Assembly: GCA_024275135.1 (NCBI GenBank)
Contig: JAJRZS010000032.1
Location: forward strand, 1-61,697
Direction of reading: 5' to 3'
Length of the DNA stretch: 61,697 nt
From: Planctomycetota bacterium
Lineage (GTDB): Bacteria > Planctomycetota > UBA1135
The notes under the pieces are model-generated. The model worked only from the letters and a program-made list of their open reading frames with translations, had not been told where the DNA came from and ran no database searches. Position numbers and translations under genes: made by a program. This document shows, piece after piece, positions 1 through 8,511 of this stretch (positions are counted from its first letter, which is position 1; the number at the start of each line of letters is the position of its first letter).

Positions 1-142
1 GGGGGATTACGGTGAAGACGCCGACGGTCACCCCAGCGATGGTGCTGGGAGTGATGCGGGAGAGGATTTCGGGGCCGGAAATCTTGGCTTGGAGGTGGCC
101 CAAGAAGATGCCTTAGTGCCCAGCGAAGTAGGCCAGATTCAT
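1..142 (-). pseudogene. Possible interrupted membrane-protein gene at left edge (partial)
   Basis: An ATG at 142-140 overlaps the stop codon of the upstream DUF1028 gene (TAATG), the same coupling seen elsewhere in this window. The frame runs nine codons to an in-frame TAA at 115-113. It then stays open in the same frame to the window edge and encodes a hydrophobic stretch (residues like TIAGVTVGVFTVIP) resembling the start of a transmembrane segment. Either a nonsense mutation or sequencing error interrupts a small membrane-protein gene, or translation starts further downstream at a TTG. Too little is visible to name a family. Confidence 0.25.
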
Positions 143-2469
143 TACGGGGTAATTCGGATTGGTGTGGAACTGCTGATCCATACCTCACTCCCCATCCTAG
201 CCACAAAAGTAAACGCCAAATCTCGGTCCAAAAGCTGCGCCGGAATTGGAGCTCCAGCAGGGACTTGCAAACTGGCCGTAGCATTTCCTTGCACATCCAG
301 TTGACCAACCGCTTCGGAAAGCTCCGGCAATACTTGGTAAAGCTCTTGAATTTGATGGGAGAATCCTTGCTCAATCACGGGCAAGGCACCCAAACTAGGA
401 AGAAAAGTGCTGCCACCGGCATCTCCAAGCAACAAAGTGTATGTCGCACCAGCCCAAGCTGGAGTGGTCGTTAATTGAAAACTAAAACTACCTCCGGTCG
501 TGACGGACACTTCCGAGGGGCTAACCTGCAAACTATTCTCGCTGGTTTCAGCACCGCGTAAACTGCGCAAGCCCTGGCCGTCTCCCTCTAGATACCAAAG
601 CACCTGGTCGGAACCATGGAGGGAGGGTAAAAAACCGATTGCAGCCACATTAGGTGATTGATTAGCGAAAACACCAGGCAAAGCCGAGGCTGCGAAAAAA
701 CTACCATCACTGCTCCGTTCAGCAGAATACAAAACATCAAAGCCTTGAGCATGCTTGCGCGAAAAAACCAAGCGAGTGTCGTTTTGTAAGAGCACCGGAT
801 GGCGCTCCTCGTCTGCGGTTGACAGCAAGTTCAGCTTTTCTGGTGGCGTCCAACGCGCATCGATGGAGCGGCGGCTGGAATGCCATATGTCGGCTTGGCC
901 GTTACGGCTGGAATGGAACCAGATTTCCTTTTCGTCTTGGCTCAAAAATGGCCCACCCTCGCCAAATCCACTGTCTAGGTCGACCAATAAAGTGGGCTGA
1001 TCAAAATCTTCCAGCAAACTGGCGCGCTGGGTGCTGTAAAGGTGTGGGGTGGTGCCTGGAGGATCACTGGCAGCGAGAGTCATGCGTAAGCCGTCTTCGC
1101 TAATCCAGAAATCTTGCAAGGAAGCGAGCGGAAAATGCAGAATACCGACGTCCCCAGTTACAGCGAAGGGGGATTGCAAATTGGGTCGTTCCGCTTGCAT
1201 CAATTCCAATCCCAAACCGCGGGAGCCAAGAATCCAAGCAGAAAGCCCGTCCTTGGCAGGGAATACGGAGGCGATTGCTTGCAGGTTGCCAAGCCCAGGA
1301 ACAGGACCAGCAGCCAATACCGGTGCCGGCGCCGGGACTTGATGGAGCAGCGGCGTTGGGGGCCAAAGCGTGACTGGGCGAATGCCGTCGTCGACGATAA
1401 AGCGCAGCAAATCCAATCCAGCACTGGCTCCCGGCAAAACTTCCACCGTGTAGGTCCCGTCTTGATGATCCGTAACCTGCTGCAAAGTTGCCAAGCCCGC
1501 AGAGTTGGGATCATGCTGCAGGGAAATGGTGGCGCCTCCATGTAAAATCGGATCGCCGTCGACGTCGGCTAAGTCAAGAACAAAGCTAACCGGAGTAGTG
1601 CTGCCCGCAGCCACCGTGTTTTGATAAGCGAAGACGGTGGAATGCACGGCGTCGGGGCGATCATTCAAGTCGAGACGCCACTGGTCAAATTTGCTACGGA
1701 TTTCAAAAACCGGGTCGGGGTCGGAGGCGGCGAGCCCGGCTTTATTGATGACCAAATACAAATCACCCTGTCCACATCCCCAAGCATTGCAGAACGGGGC
1801 ATCACCGGGTCGAGCAATGAGGAAGAAGCCCACATGCGCGCTTTTGGTGAAGTTGGGTGGGGGCGATCCGCAGTTGGTTGGATTATTGGGATCGCAGGAA
1901 CAACGCCCGTCTCCGCCCATCGATTGCGCCGCTTCCATCGCCGCCATGACCTTTTGGCCTAAATCACCGGGCGTGTTGCGCAGAGCGGACTCTGCAGCGG
2001 TGATAACTGGAGAGCCAGTGAGTACATTGCCTTGAATGGCGTAAACCAAATCTCCAATTTGGCCAGTAACACCATCCGCAAAAGCGCCGTCGGCTGAGCC
2101 GGTGAAAGTGGCGGCACGTCCATACAAATCAACAATGCCAAATTGACGGGATTGGAATAGGGGATCCGCAGCTTCTACTGCGGTGAGGATTTCGTCTGGG
2201 GGAACGCCTTGAAGAAGCAAATCATTGATTAGGGTGCGAATTGCGACGGAGGAAACCATCGACTGCGCAGCCCCCGCCCCAGCTTCTTGGGCAAGGATAC
2301 TGAGGTTAAGACGCAGGTTGAAAGATTCGATACAGGTGGCGGAGGCCACGCAAATCTCACCGGTGACCCGATTCACCACGACAATGGACCAGGTGGCGAA
2401 GGCTTGGCCGAGGAGGAGACAAAATGCGACGACAGCAAGGAGGCCACGGCGGAGGGAAGGGAAAACCAT
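142..2469 (-). CDS. Secreted DUF1028 (putative Ntn-hydrolase) protein with C-terminal beta-propeller
   Basis: 775 aa. A signal peptide (about 1-25) precedes a DUF1028 domain (about 26-240) starting TWSIVVVNRVTGEICVA. DUF1028 proteins are predicted N-terminal-nucleophile hydrolases. Predicted cleavage after AFA would expose a threonine as the new N-terminus, as an Ntn enzyme would need; this is inference. A Cys/Pro-rich insert (CSCDPNNPTNCGSPPP) lies near residue 190. The middle part resembles an Ig-like/cadherin fold. Residues about 430-640 contain TolB/PD40-type propeller repeats (FLSQDEKEIWF, RLVFSRKHAQG). The 57-bp gap to the divergent CitDE gene must hold both promoters. Substrate unknown; an extracellular role is likely. 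Confidence 0.75.
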   Translation of the reverse strand: MVFPSLRRGLLAVVAFCLLLGQAFATWSIVVVNRVTGEICVASATCIESFNLRLNLSILAQEAGAGAAQSMVSSVAIRTLINDLLLQGVPPDEILTAVEAADPLFQSRQFGIVDLYGRAATFTGSADGAFADGVTGQIGDLVYAIQGNVLTGSPVITAAESALRNTPGDLGQKVMAAMEAAQSMGGDGRCSCDPNNPTNCGSPPPNFTKSAHVGFFLIARPGDAPFCNAWGCGQGDLYLVINKAGLAASDPDPVFEIRSKFDQWRLDLNDRPDAVHSTVFAYQNTVAAGSTTPVSFVLDLADVDGDPILHGGATISLQHDPNSAGLATLQQVTDHQDGTYTVEVLPGASAGLDLLRFIVDDGIRPVTLWPPTPLLHQVPAPAPVLAAGPVPGLGNLQAIASVFPAKDGLSAWILGSRGLGLELMQAERPNLQSPFAVTGDVGILHFPLASLQDFWISEDGLRMTLAASDPPGTTPHLYSTQRASLLEDFDQPTLLVDLDSGFGEGGPFLSQDEKEIWFHSSRNGQADIWHSSRRSIDARWTPPEKLNLLSTADEERHPVLLQNDTRLVFSRKHAQGFDVLYSAERSSDGSFFAASALPGVFANQSPNVAAIGFLPSLHGSDQVLWYLEGDGQGLRSLRGAETSENSLQVSPSEVSVTTGGSFSFQLTTTPAWAGATYTLLLGDAGGSTFLPSLGALPVIEQGFSHQIQELYQVLPELSEAVGQLDVQGNATASLQVPAGAPIPAQLLDRDLAFTFVARMGSEVWISSSTPIRITP

Positions 2470-2511
2470 GAAACCAGGTTAAACGAAGAAATAGGTTTGC
2501 GGGGATTCCTT

Positions 2512-2517
2512 TACAAT
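2512..2517 (+). promoter_or_regulatory. Candidate -10 box (TACAAT) 9 bp before the CitDE start
   Basis: TACAAT matches a sigma-70 -10 element. It ends nine bases before the ATG at 2527, so transcription would begin at or just before the start codon. No convincing -35 is seen. One of about ten such sites in the window. Confidence 0.45.
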
Positions 2518-2526
2518 CGGATTTCC

Positions 2527-3744
2527 ATGACACCCTCCACCCTTACAAGCCCACCTTTCTCTGCTGGCCGCGGTGGGGACAAGATTCGCGGTGACCTCTG
2601 GCTGGGATTTGAACCGGCGAATGCCGGAGGGCTCCATTTGGAATTTCGGAGCCGTTTGGAGGCGCTTTACGGAGCTGCAACTCGCGAATTACTGCAAAGC
2701 CTATTGAAAGAGGCCAGAGTCGAGCATGGCACCTTGTGGGTTGAGGATTCGGGCGCCTATCCTTTCCTGATTCGCGCACGCATGGAGTCACTGCTCATTC
2801 AAGTGACCGGCGACCTCTCTCTGCGTCTTCCTCCACAACCAAGCTTGGGATCCCCAATGCCGGCGCTGCAACCCCAGCGTCTGCGTCGTTCTCGCCTCTA
2901 TTTACCGGGCAACGAAGCCAAATACATGCTCAGCGCGGCGTTGCATCAGCCCGACGCCGTGATTTTGGATTTGGAAGATTCGGTTGCCCCCGCCGCCAAG
3001 CAAGATGCGCGTGCCTTGGTTCGTCATGCTTTATTCCACTTAGATTGGGGCAGTGCCGAGCGCATGGTGCGTATCAATCAGGGACAAATGGGGCTTGAAG
3101 ATTTGGCCTACCTTGCTGATGCTCCGATGCATTTGGTGTTGGTGCCGAAAGTGGAAGAAGCTCAGGAGTTGCATGCCATCGAAGAAGTGCTGGGTGAAAG
3201 GCCGATGTTGTTGATGCCCATTTTGGAAACGGCAAAAGGCGTCATGCATGCCGAAGCCATCGCTGCTGCCTCCGCGCGCAACGTTGCTTTAACCCTTGGC
3301 CTCGAAGATTTAACCGCCGATTTGGGAGTGTTGAAAACACCAGCCGGAAAGGAAACTTTATGGGCCCGCTCGCGTGTTGTCTTCGCCGCCAAAGCTTGTG
3401 GTTTGCAGGCCATCGACTCGGTTTACGGCAACATTGCCGACGAAGAAGGCTTACGGGCCAGTGTGCGCGAAGCCAAAGCCCTGGGGTTTGAGGGCAAAGG
3501 CTGCGTGCATCCGCGGCAAATCCGCGTCGTGCATGAAGAGTTTGCGCCCGAGCCGAAGGCCGTAACTCGAGCTTGCCAAATCGTGCGTGCTTTTGAGGAG
3601 GCCCAGGACCAAGGCTTAGGCGTGGTTTCTCTAGGCTCCAAAATGATTGACCCGCCGGTGGTGAAGCGGGCGCAAAAAACCGTAGCCGAGGCTTTGGAAG
3701 CGGGATTGTTGGCCGAGGATTGGCTTACTCAGACCCCAGAGTAA
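2527..3744 (+). CDS. Citrate lyase acyl-carrier (CitD-like) / beta subunit (CitE) fusion
   Basis: 405 aa. Residues about 12-95 align with the citrate lyase acyl-carrier subunit CitD (EPANAGGLHLEF, KEARVEHGTLWVEDSGA, IRARMES). Residues 115-405 form a CitE/HpcH-type TIM-barrel lyase (SRLYLPGNEAKYM, DAVILDLEDSV, ILETAKGV, GFEGKGCVHPRQI). CitE cleaves citryl-thioester into oxaloacetate and an acetyl-thioester. The serine that carries the prosthetic group in classical CitD (motif GTLESSD) aligns with GDKIRGD, so it appears absent. ATG 2527 was chosen because it starts at the CitD homology and has TACAAT just upstream; the frame is open further 5'. The 3' end overlaps the convergent htrA gene by 20 bp. 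CitF lies 3 kb downstream on the same strand. Confidence 0.85.
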   Translation: MTPSTLTSPPFSAGRGGDKIRGDLWLGFEPANAGGLHLEFRSRLEALYGAATRELLQSLLKEARVEHGTLWVEDSGAYPFLIRARMESLLIQVTGDLSLRLPPQPSLGSPMPALQPQRLRRSRLYLPGNEAKYMLSAALHQPDAVILDLEDSVAPAAKQDARALVRHALFHLDWGSAERMVRINQGQMGLEDLAYLADAPMHLVLVPKVEEAQELHAIEEVLGERPMLLMPILETAKGVMHAEAIAAASARNVALTLGLEDLTADLGVLKTPAGKETLWARSRVVFAAKACGLQAIDSVYGNIADEEGLRASVREAKALGFEGKGCVHPRQIRVVHEEFAPEPKAVTRACQIVRAFEEAQDQGLGVVSLGSKMIDPPVVKRAQKTVAEALEAGLLAEDWLTQTPE

Positions 3745-4804
3745 CCCACACTTCCAATTCCTTACCTTCGCGATTAATGGTCAGGCGAACTTTGTCGCCA
3801 GGATCAAAAGAAGCTAAAGCGAGAGCCAATTCCTCTTCACTGTGAAGGGGGGCACCGTCGAGAGCGAGTAGCAAATCACCCAAGGCAATGCGCCCGCGGC
3901 GGGATTGTCGGGCAGGTTGTAAGCCAGCGGCGGCGGCAGCACTTTGTGGCTCCACATCGCTAATCACTAAACCAGGAATGCCGCGCGCGCGCGACCACCG
4001 ACTTGGCAAAACCGAAAGCCCTAAAGCAGCATGAGGAACTTCACCGTCGCGAATCAAGGCGGTGACGACGCGCCGCATGGTGTCGACGGGAACGGCAAAG
4101 CCAATACCTGCGGAAGCCCCATTCGGACTCTTGATGGCAGTATTCATGCCAATGAGTCTGCCGGCACTGTCCAGCAATGGACCGCCCGAATTGCCTGGGT
4201 TAATCGCCGCGTCAATTTGAATCACTTGGCGAATGCGATTGCCTGCGATGCCGATGATTTCACGGTCGAGACCGCTAATGATGCCGGTGGAAAGCGTGTG
4301 GTCGAGACCAAATGGATTGCCAATGGCGTAAACATTTTGTCCAACTTTCAAATCGGAAGAAGTACCCAAAGGAATGACCGGCAGAGGGCTTTCCGGAGGA
4401 TCAATCTTCAAGACGGCAATGTCTTTGAGTGGTTCGGCGCCAATCAGAGCGGCCTCTAAACTGGTGCCGTCGGCCAAAGTGACGAAGGCACGACTGGCGT
4501 CTTTGATTACGTGAAAATTAGTGACAATGGTGCCTTCAGCATCCCAAAGAAAACCCGAACCGGTACCCGTGAACTCCTCACGGATTTGGAAGGAGAACGG
4601 GCTGCGGATAACTTCGGTGGTGCGGATATGGACAACAGCTGGTGACGCCTTTTCGAACAGCGCAATGGTCGATTGCTCCTCTTGGGTGAGGGCGCCTCGC
4701 GGTTCCACCGGTCGCGGCTCTTGTGGGGAAGGACAAGCGGCACCGCGGCCTTGCCAGGCCAAGAGGGCCAGTGCCGTTGGGAATAGGATGGCGAAGGCTT
4801 TCAT
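3725..4804 (-). CDS. HtrA/DegP-type periplasmic serine protease, one PDZ domain
   Basis: 359 aa, S1C family. A signal peptide (1-23) is followed by a trypsin-like domain with His98 (NFHVI), Asp128 (KDIAVLKI) and Ser206 (GNSGGPL), all catalytic residues intact. There is a single C-terminal PDZ domain (about 255-355), so it resembles DegS-size proteins, but it has a cleavable leader rather than an obvious anchor. The start lies two bases after the stop of the upstream M1 peptidase gene, so the two form an operon. The role is probably periplasmic protein quality control. The 3' end overlaps the convergent CitDE gene by 20 bp. Confidence 0.93.
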   Translation of the reverse strand: MKAFAILFPTALALLAWQGRGAACPSPQEPRPVEPRGALTQEEQSTIALFEKASPAVVHIRTTEVIRSPFSFQIREEFTGTGSGFLWDAEGTIVTNFHVIKDASRAFVTLADGTSLEAALIGAEPLKDIAVLKIDPPESPLPVIPLGTSSDLKVGQNVYAIGNPFGLDHTLSTGIISGLDREIIGIAGNRIRQVIQIDAAINPGNSGGPLLDSAGRLIGMNTAIKSPNGASAGIGFAVPVDTMRRVVTALIRDGEVPHAALGLSVLPSRWSRARGIPGLVISDVEPQSAAAAAGLQPARQSRRGRIALGDLLLALDGAPLHSEEELALALASFDPGDKVRLTINREGKELEVWVTLGSE

Positions 4805-4806
4805 CG

Positions 4807-6765
4807 TTATTCTTTTTTGGCTTCAGTCGTTTCTTTGGTTCCTTCTTCTGCGGCTACGGTCCATTTATTGTTGCTGCGTTTGACGTCGGGAAACTTCCGG
4901 TATTTATCAATCACCACTTCAGCAATGCGCTTGCCGCCAGGAATTTCCTCAATGATGCGGTTGGACTGATACCAGATTTCCACCGGGTACTCGAAATCTT
5001 GGGTACTGCCATCTTCGAAACGAACTTGGAAATGCAATGGCATGACCAAACCGCCTAGGTTGTCAAAGCGAATACGTGCACCTTTTTTGCCTTTCGGTTG
5101 GGAAATGCCGCTGACGGCCTGATCCAGCCAACCGGTTTCGTAGAACCAGCCGCGCCAGAACCAGGCCAAATCCATGCCTGCTGCATCTTCCATGCAGCGG
5201 AAGAAATCGGCCGGTTGCGGCGATTTAAAGGCCCAGCGTTTGATGTAGGTGCGGAATGCATAATCGAAGCGCTCGGGCCCAAGAATGGTTTCACGCAACA
5301 AGGTGAGGCCAACCCCAGTTTTCATGTATTCGAGCATGCCCAACAAACGCCCAGAAAGAACATCGGGCAAAGTCTCGATGGGCATTTGGTCAGGGGCCAT
5401 CATGAATGGAGCAAAGGAAGCCGGATCGTTTTCGGAGTGCTTACGCGGGCCGAACCAATCCTCCGTGGAGTAGCCATTGATAAAAGTGTTGAAACCTTCA
5501 TCCATCCACGCATGGCGACGCTCGTCGGTGTTCACCATCATCGGGAACCAGTTGTGCCCGATCTCGTGGGTGGTGACACCATAGACGCCACTTTCACTTC
5601 TGCCCCGGCAGAAAATAATCATCGGGTATTCCATGCCACCTTCGGCACCGAAGACGTTGGTGGCTACGGGGTAAGGGTAGGGGAACCAGCGCTCAGAGTA
5701 ACCCTTGATGGCAGTGCGCAACATCTGTGTGGAGGAGCCCCAGACTGGCAAGCCATCTTTGGGATAGGCAGATTGAATGAGGGTATCCTCGTAGCTGGCG
5801 GCGTCCAAAATGAAAATATCGGAGCAAGCCCAGGCAAAAGTGCGTACATTTTCGGCGTGATACTTCCAGGTGAGTGGGCCTTTGCCCTGGGGACGACTCT
5901 TGGGATCACCAATTTCATCAGCGTCCCGAATGATGACGGTTTCTTCGCTTTTGCGTGCTTTCTTTAAGCGCTTGACTTGTTCGGAGGTAAAAACATCCTT
6001 TTCATTTTGCAGCTCTCCAGTGGCCACCACAATCATTTCTCGGGGTACCGTAATTTCGACATCATAGGTGCCGTAATTGCTGTAAAACTCTCCAGTGCCG
6101 ATGTAGGGCAGGGTGTTCCAACCATGAACATCGTCATAAGTGGCGACGGCCGGAAACCATTGCGCAACTTCATACACTTTACCTTGCGAAAATTTTGCAA
6201 TACCAAAGCGGCGGAAGACATGTTGTGGAATGGTGAACTCCCAAGTGACATCAAATTCAAAAGTGCCACCGGAAGCTTTTATCGCCTTGGGCAATTCCAC
6301 TCTCGCCAAAGTGTCGTATACATGATATTCCAAGTCTTTGCCCTTAGCCTTGAGCGCCAAAATGGTATAGCCGTCGCCCTCGGCTTCGGTCATTCCCACC
6401 GCTGTAGCGCCACCAATTTTGGCTGCAATGCTGTCTTCACGGAAAGCATTTTGCTCTAGGCTAAGCCAAAGGTAATCCAGTGGGTTGGGAGACTCATTGT
6501 GGTAGGTGATGTGGGCGCTGCCCTGAACCAGGCGGGTTTCCGGGTCGAGGGAAGCCTGGATTCGGTAATCCACCTGCTGTTGCCAATAATCAGGGCCTGG
6601 AGCGCCGTCGGCGGTCCGTAGGTTGTTTGCAGGAGGCAAATCCAGGGGGCTGAAGATGGTGGTGTCGGGCCGTGCCGTGGGCGCACGAAAAGTGGGCTCT
6701 TGAGCCCAAAGGCTTGGGCCGAAGGCAGCGAGGAGCAGGAACAAGGCGGAAAAGCGAGCTTTCAT
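4807..6765 (-). CDS. Secreted M1-family metallopeptidase
   Basis: 652 aa. The signal peptide (1-20, ends SLWAQ) is followed by the beta-sandwich and catalytic domains of gluzincin aminopeptidases. The zinc motif HEIGHNW has His400, Glu401 and His404, with the third ligand in WMDEGFNTF about 20 residues on. A GAEGGMEYP-like stretch matches the substrate-binding GxMEN region with a changed end. ATG 6765 is used rather than the upstream in-frame codon because it begins the signal peptide and has TAGAAT seven bases before it. The htrA gene follows after two bases. Probably degrades peptides in the periplasm or outside the cell. A second, distant relative lies at 32064-34361. Confidence 0.92.
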   Translation of the reverse strand: MKARFSALFLLLAAFGPSLWAQEPTFRAPTARPDTTIFSPLDLPPANNLRTADGAPGPDYWQQQVDYRIQASLDPETRLVQGSAHITYHNESPNPLDYLWLSLEQNAFREDSIAAKIGGATAVGMTEAEGDGYTILALKAKGKDLEYHVYDTLARVELPKAIKASGGTFEFDVTWEFTIPQHVFRRFGIAKFSQGKVYEVAQWFPAVATYDDVHGWNTLPYIGTGEFYSNYGTYDVEITVPREMIVVATGELQNEKDVFTSEQVKRLKKARKSEETVIIRDADEIGDPKSRPQGKGPLTWKYHAENVRTFAWACSDIFILDAASYEDTLIQSAYPKDGLPVWGSSTQMLRTAIKGYSERWFPYPYPVATNVFGAEGGMEYPMIIFCRGRSESGVYGVTTHEIGHNWFPMMVNTDERRHAWMDEGFNTFINGYSTEDWFGPRKHSENDPASFAPFMMAPDQMPIETLPDVLSGRLLGMLEYMKTGVGLTLLRETILGPERFDYAFRTYIKRWAFKSPQPADFFRCMEDAAGMDLAWFWRGWFYETGWLDQAVSGISQPKGKKGARIRFDNLGGLVMPLHFQVRFEDGSTQDFEYPVEIWYQSNRIIEEIPGGKRIAEVVIDKYRKFPDVKRSNNKWTVAAEEGTKETTEAKKE

Positions 6766-6772
6766 TTTGCGT

Positions 6773-6778
6773 ATTCTA
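6773..6778 (-). promoter_or_regulatory. Candidate -10 box (TAGAAT) 7 bp before the M1 peptidase start
   Basis: On the minus strand TAGAAT ends seven bases before ATG 6765. The predicted transcript would start at the initiation codon (leaderless). Divergent from the CitF promoter 30 bp away. Confidence 0.5.
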
Positions 6779-6807
6779 GGGCTTAGCGGTGGCGATGTGG
6801 GAAGGGG

Positions 6808-6813
6808 TACAAT
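6808..6813 (+). promoter_or_regulatory. Candidate -10 box (TACAAT) 8 bp before the citF start
   Basis: TACAAT ends eight bases before ATG 6822. It sits between two GGGG/CCCC arms (ggggtacaatcccc), an inverted repeat centred on the box that could also be an operator. No Shine-Dalgarno sequence is present. Confidence 0.45.
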
Positions 6814-6821
6814 CCCCAGCA

Positions 6822-8411
6822 ATGAGCCTGACGCGCGACAGCCTAACCACGGCATTAGGCCGGGAGATTCCTTCTACGATCAACGGCCGGGAATGTTTGC
6901 CCTTCCCTGGAGTCGGGGTGCATCGACCCGAGGGAAATAAAATTGGCCCGCCCATTCGCTCCTGCGCTGATTATCCGGTAAATGGCGATAAGCGTGTCCT
7001 TGCTGAGGGCGATATGGTGTCTCAACTCAAGGTGGCATTGGTCAATGCGGGATTGCGCGACGGCATGACCTTGAGTACCCACCACCATTTCCGCAACGGT
7101 GATTTGGTGGCCAATGCCGTGTTCGATGCGGCCAAACAATTGGGAATCAAAGATCTGCGCTGGTTCCCAAGTGCCAGCTTTCCTTGCCATGCCCATTTAT
7201 TGCCCCACCTAAAAGACGGCACGATTCACCATATCGAAGGTTCTATGAATGGACCACTGGGAGACTTTGCTTCGCGTGGAATGATGCGCGGTATGGGTGT
7301 GTTGCGCAGCCATGGCGGACGCTACCAAGCGGTGCAAGATGGCGAGGTACATATTGATATTGCCATCTTGGCCGCCCCAACCGCCGATTCCTTTGGCAAC
7401 GCGACTGGGGATCGAGGACCTAGCGCTTGCGGCTTATTGGGGTTTGGCCTGGCCGACTCAGAATACGCGGATCACGTCATCATCGTCACCGACAATTTGG
7501 TGCCATTTCCCTGCTTGCCTTGGCAGATCCAAGGTCAAAATGTCGACCAAGTGGTGGTGGTAGACAAAGTAGGCGAACCCGACAAAATTGTTTCGGGCAC
7601 CACGCGGGTCACCAAATCCCCCGATCGCTTGTTGATTGCGGAAAATATTGCTCAATTCGTACGCGACACCGGCATTATGCGCGAAGGCTTTAGTTTTCAA
7701 GCTGGCGCTGGGGGTATCACTTTGGCCTTTGCCATGTTCCTGAAGGAATTTATGAAGGAGGCGGGAATCACCGCAGGTTTCGTTCGCGGTGGTTCTAACC
7801 AATATTTGGTGGAGATGCTGGAGGAAGGGCTCACCCCAGTGATTTTAGATGGTCAAACATTTGATTTGGAAGGGGTGCGCTCCATGCGTGAAAATCCAGG
7901 TCATCAAAACACTTCTCCGTTCACCAGTTACAACTATCACGGTAAGGGAAACTTCGCGTCGATGATTGATGTGGTGGTTTTGGGGGCAACGGAGGTAGAT
8001 GTGGATTTCAATGCCAATGTCGTCACTCACTCGGATGGGCGCTTGTTGCATGGCATTGGTGGTTGGCAAAACTGCTTGTTTGCTGGATGCACCATTTTGG
8101 CGGTGCCCAGTGTGCGCAATCGCATCCCGGTCATTTTGGATCGTGTCACGACCATGGTGGGGCCGGGCTCGCTGATTGATGTCGTCGCCACCGAGCATGG
8201 ACTATGCATCAATCCGGCACGGCGCGACCTGCTGGAGGCGGTGCGTGGCAGCAAAGTCCCCATCCTGGATATCCATGATTTGAAAAAGCGATTGGACGCC
8301 CTTTGTGGTGGCCCACCTGCCAAGCCCCGTCTGGGCGAGGAATTTATTGCGGCGATTCAGTGGGTGGATGGCACCACTTTGGATGGGGTGCGTCGGGTTT
8401 TGGGCGCATAA
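6822..8411 (+). CDS. citF: Citrate lyase alpha subunit (citrate CoA-transferase)
   Basis: 529 aa, slightly longer than classical CitF (about 510). CitF exchanges the acetyl group on the carrier for citrate, forming citryl-carrier that CitE then cleaves. Family features: STHHHFRNGD, HIEGSMNGPLGD, ILAAPTADSFGNATG, IQGQNVDQVV, FQAGAGGITLA, MRENPGHQNTSPFTSYNYHGKGNFAS, and a C-terminal CoA-transferase-type region (DFNANVVTHSDGRL, GIGGWQNC). ATG 6822 follows TACAAT by eight bases; an in-frame GTG at 6789 is less likely. No citC, citX or citG maturation gene is visible here. Separated from CitDE by the htrA-M1 operon on the other strand. Confidence 0.93.
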   Translation: MSLTRDSLTTALGREIPSTINGRECLPFPGVGVHRPEGNKIGPPIRSCADYPVNGDKRVLAEGDMVSQLKVALVNAGLRDGMTLSTHHHFRNGDLVANAVFDAAKQLGIKDLRWFPSASFPCHAHLLPHLKDGTIHHIEGSMNGPLGDFASRGMMRGMGVLRSHGGRYQAVQDGEVHIDIAILAAPTADSFGNATGDRGPSACGLLGFGLADSEYADHVIIVTDNLVPFPCLPWQIQGQNVDQVVVVDKVGEPDKIVSGTTRVTKSPDRLLIAENIAQFVRDTGIMREGFSFQAGAGGITLAFAMFLKEFMKEAGITAGFVRGGSNQYLVEMLEEGLTPVILDGQTFDLEGVRSMRENPGHQNTSPFTSYNYHGKGNFASMIDVVVLGATEVDVDFNANVVTHSDGRLLHGIGGWQNCLFAGCTILAVPSVRNRIPVILDRVTTMVGPGSLIDVVATEHGLCINPARRDLLEAVRGSKVPILDIHDLKKRLDALCGGPPAKPRLGEEFIAAIQWVDGTTLDGVRRVLGA

Positions 8412-8511
8412 TTCTATTTTTTCTGGGTTTTTAACCGCATTCTTCCGCGTTTTCGCGCAGAATTGTGGTAGAAATAAGCCCCCCCTGGATTTGCCAAACC
8501 TCCTTTCATTC

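Noticed and set aside
5098..5967. 289-aa plus-strand ORF
   Set aside because: Antisense to the M1 peptidase catalytic domain; no recognisable motif.
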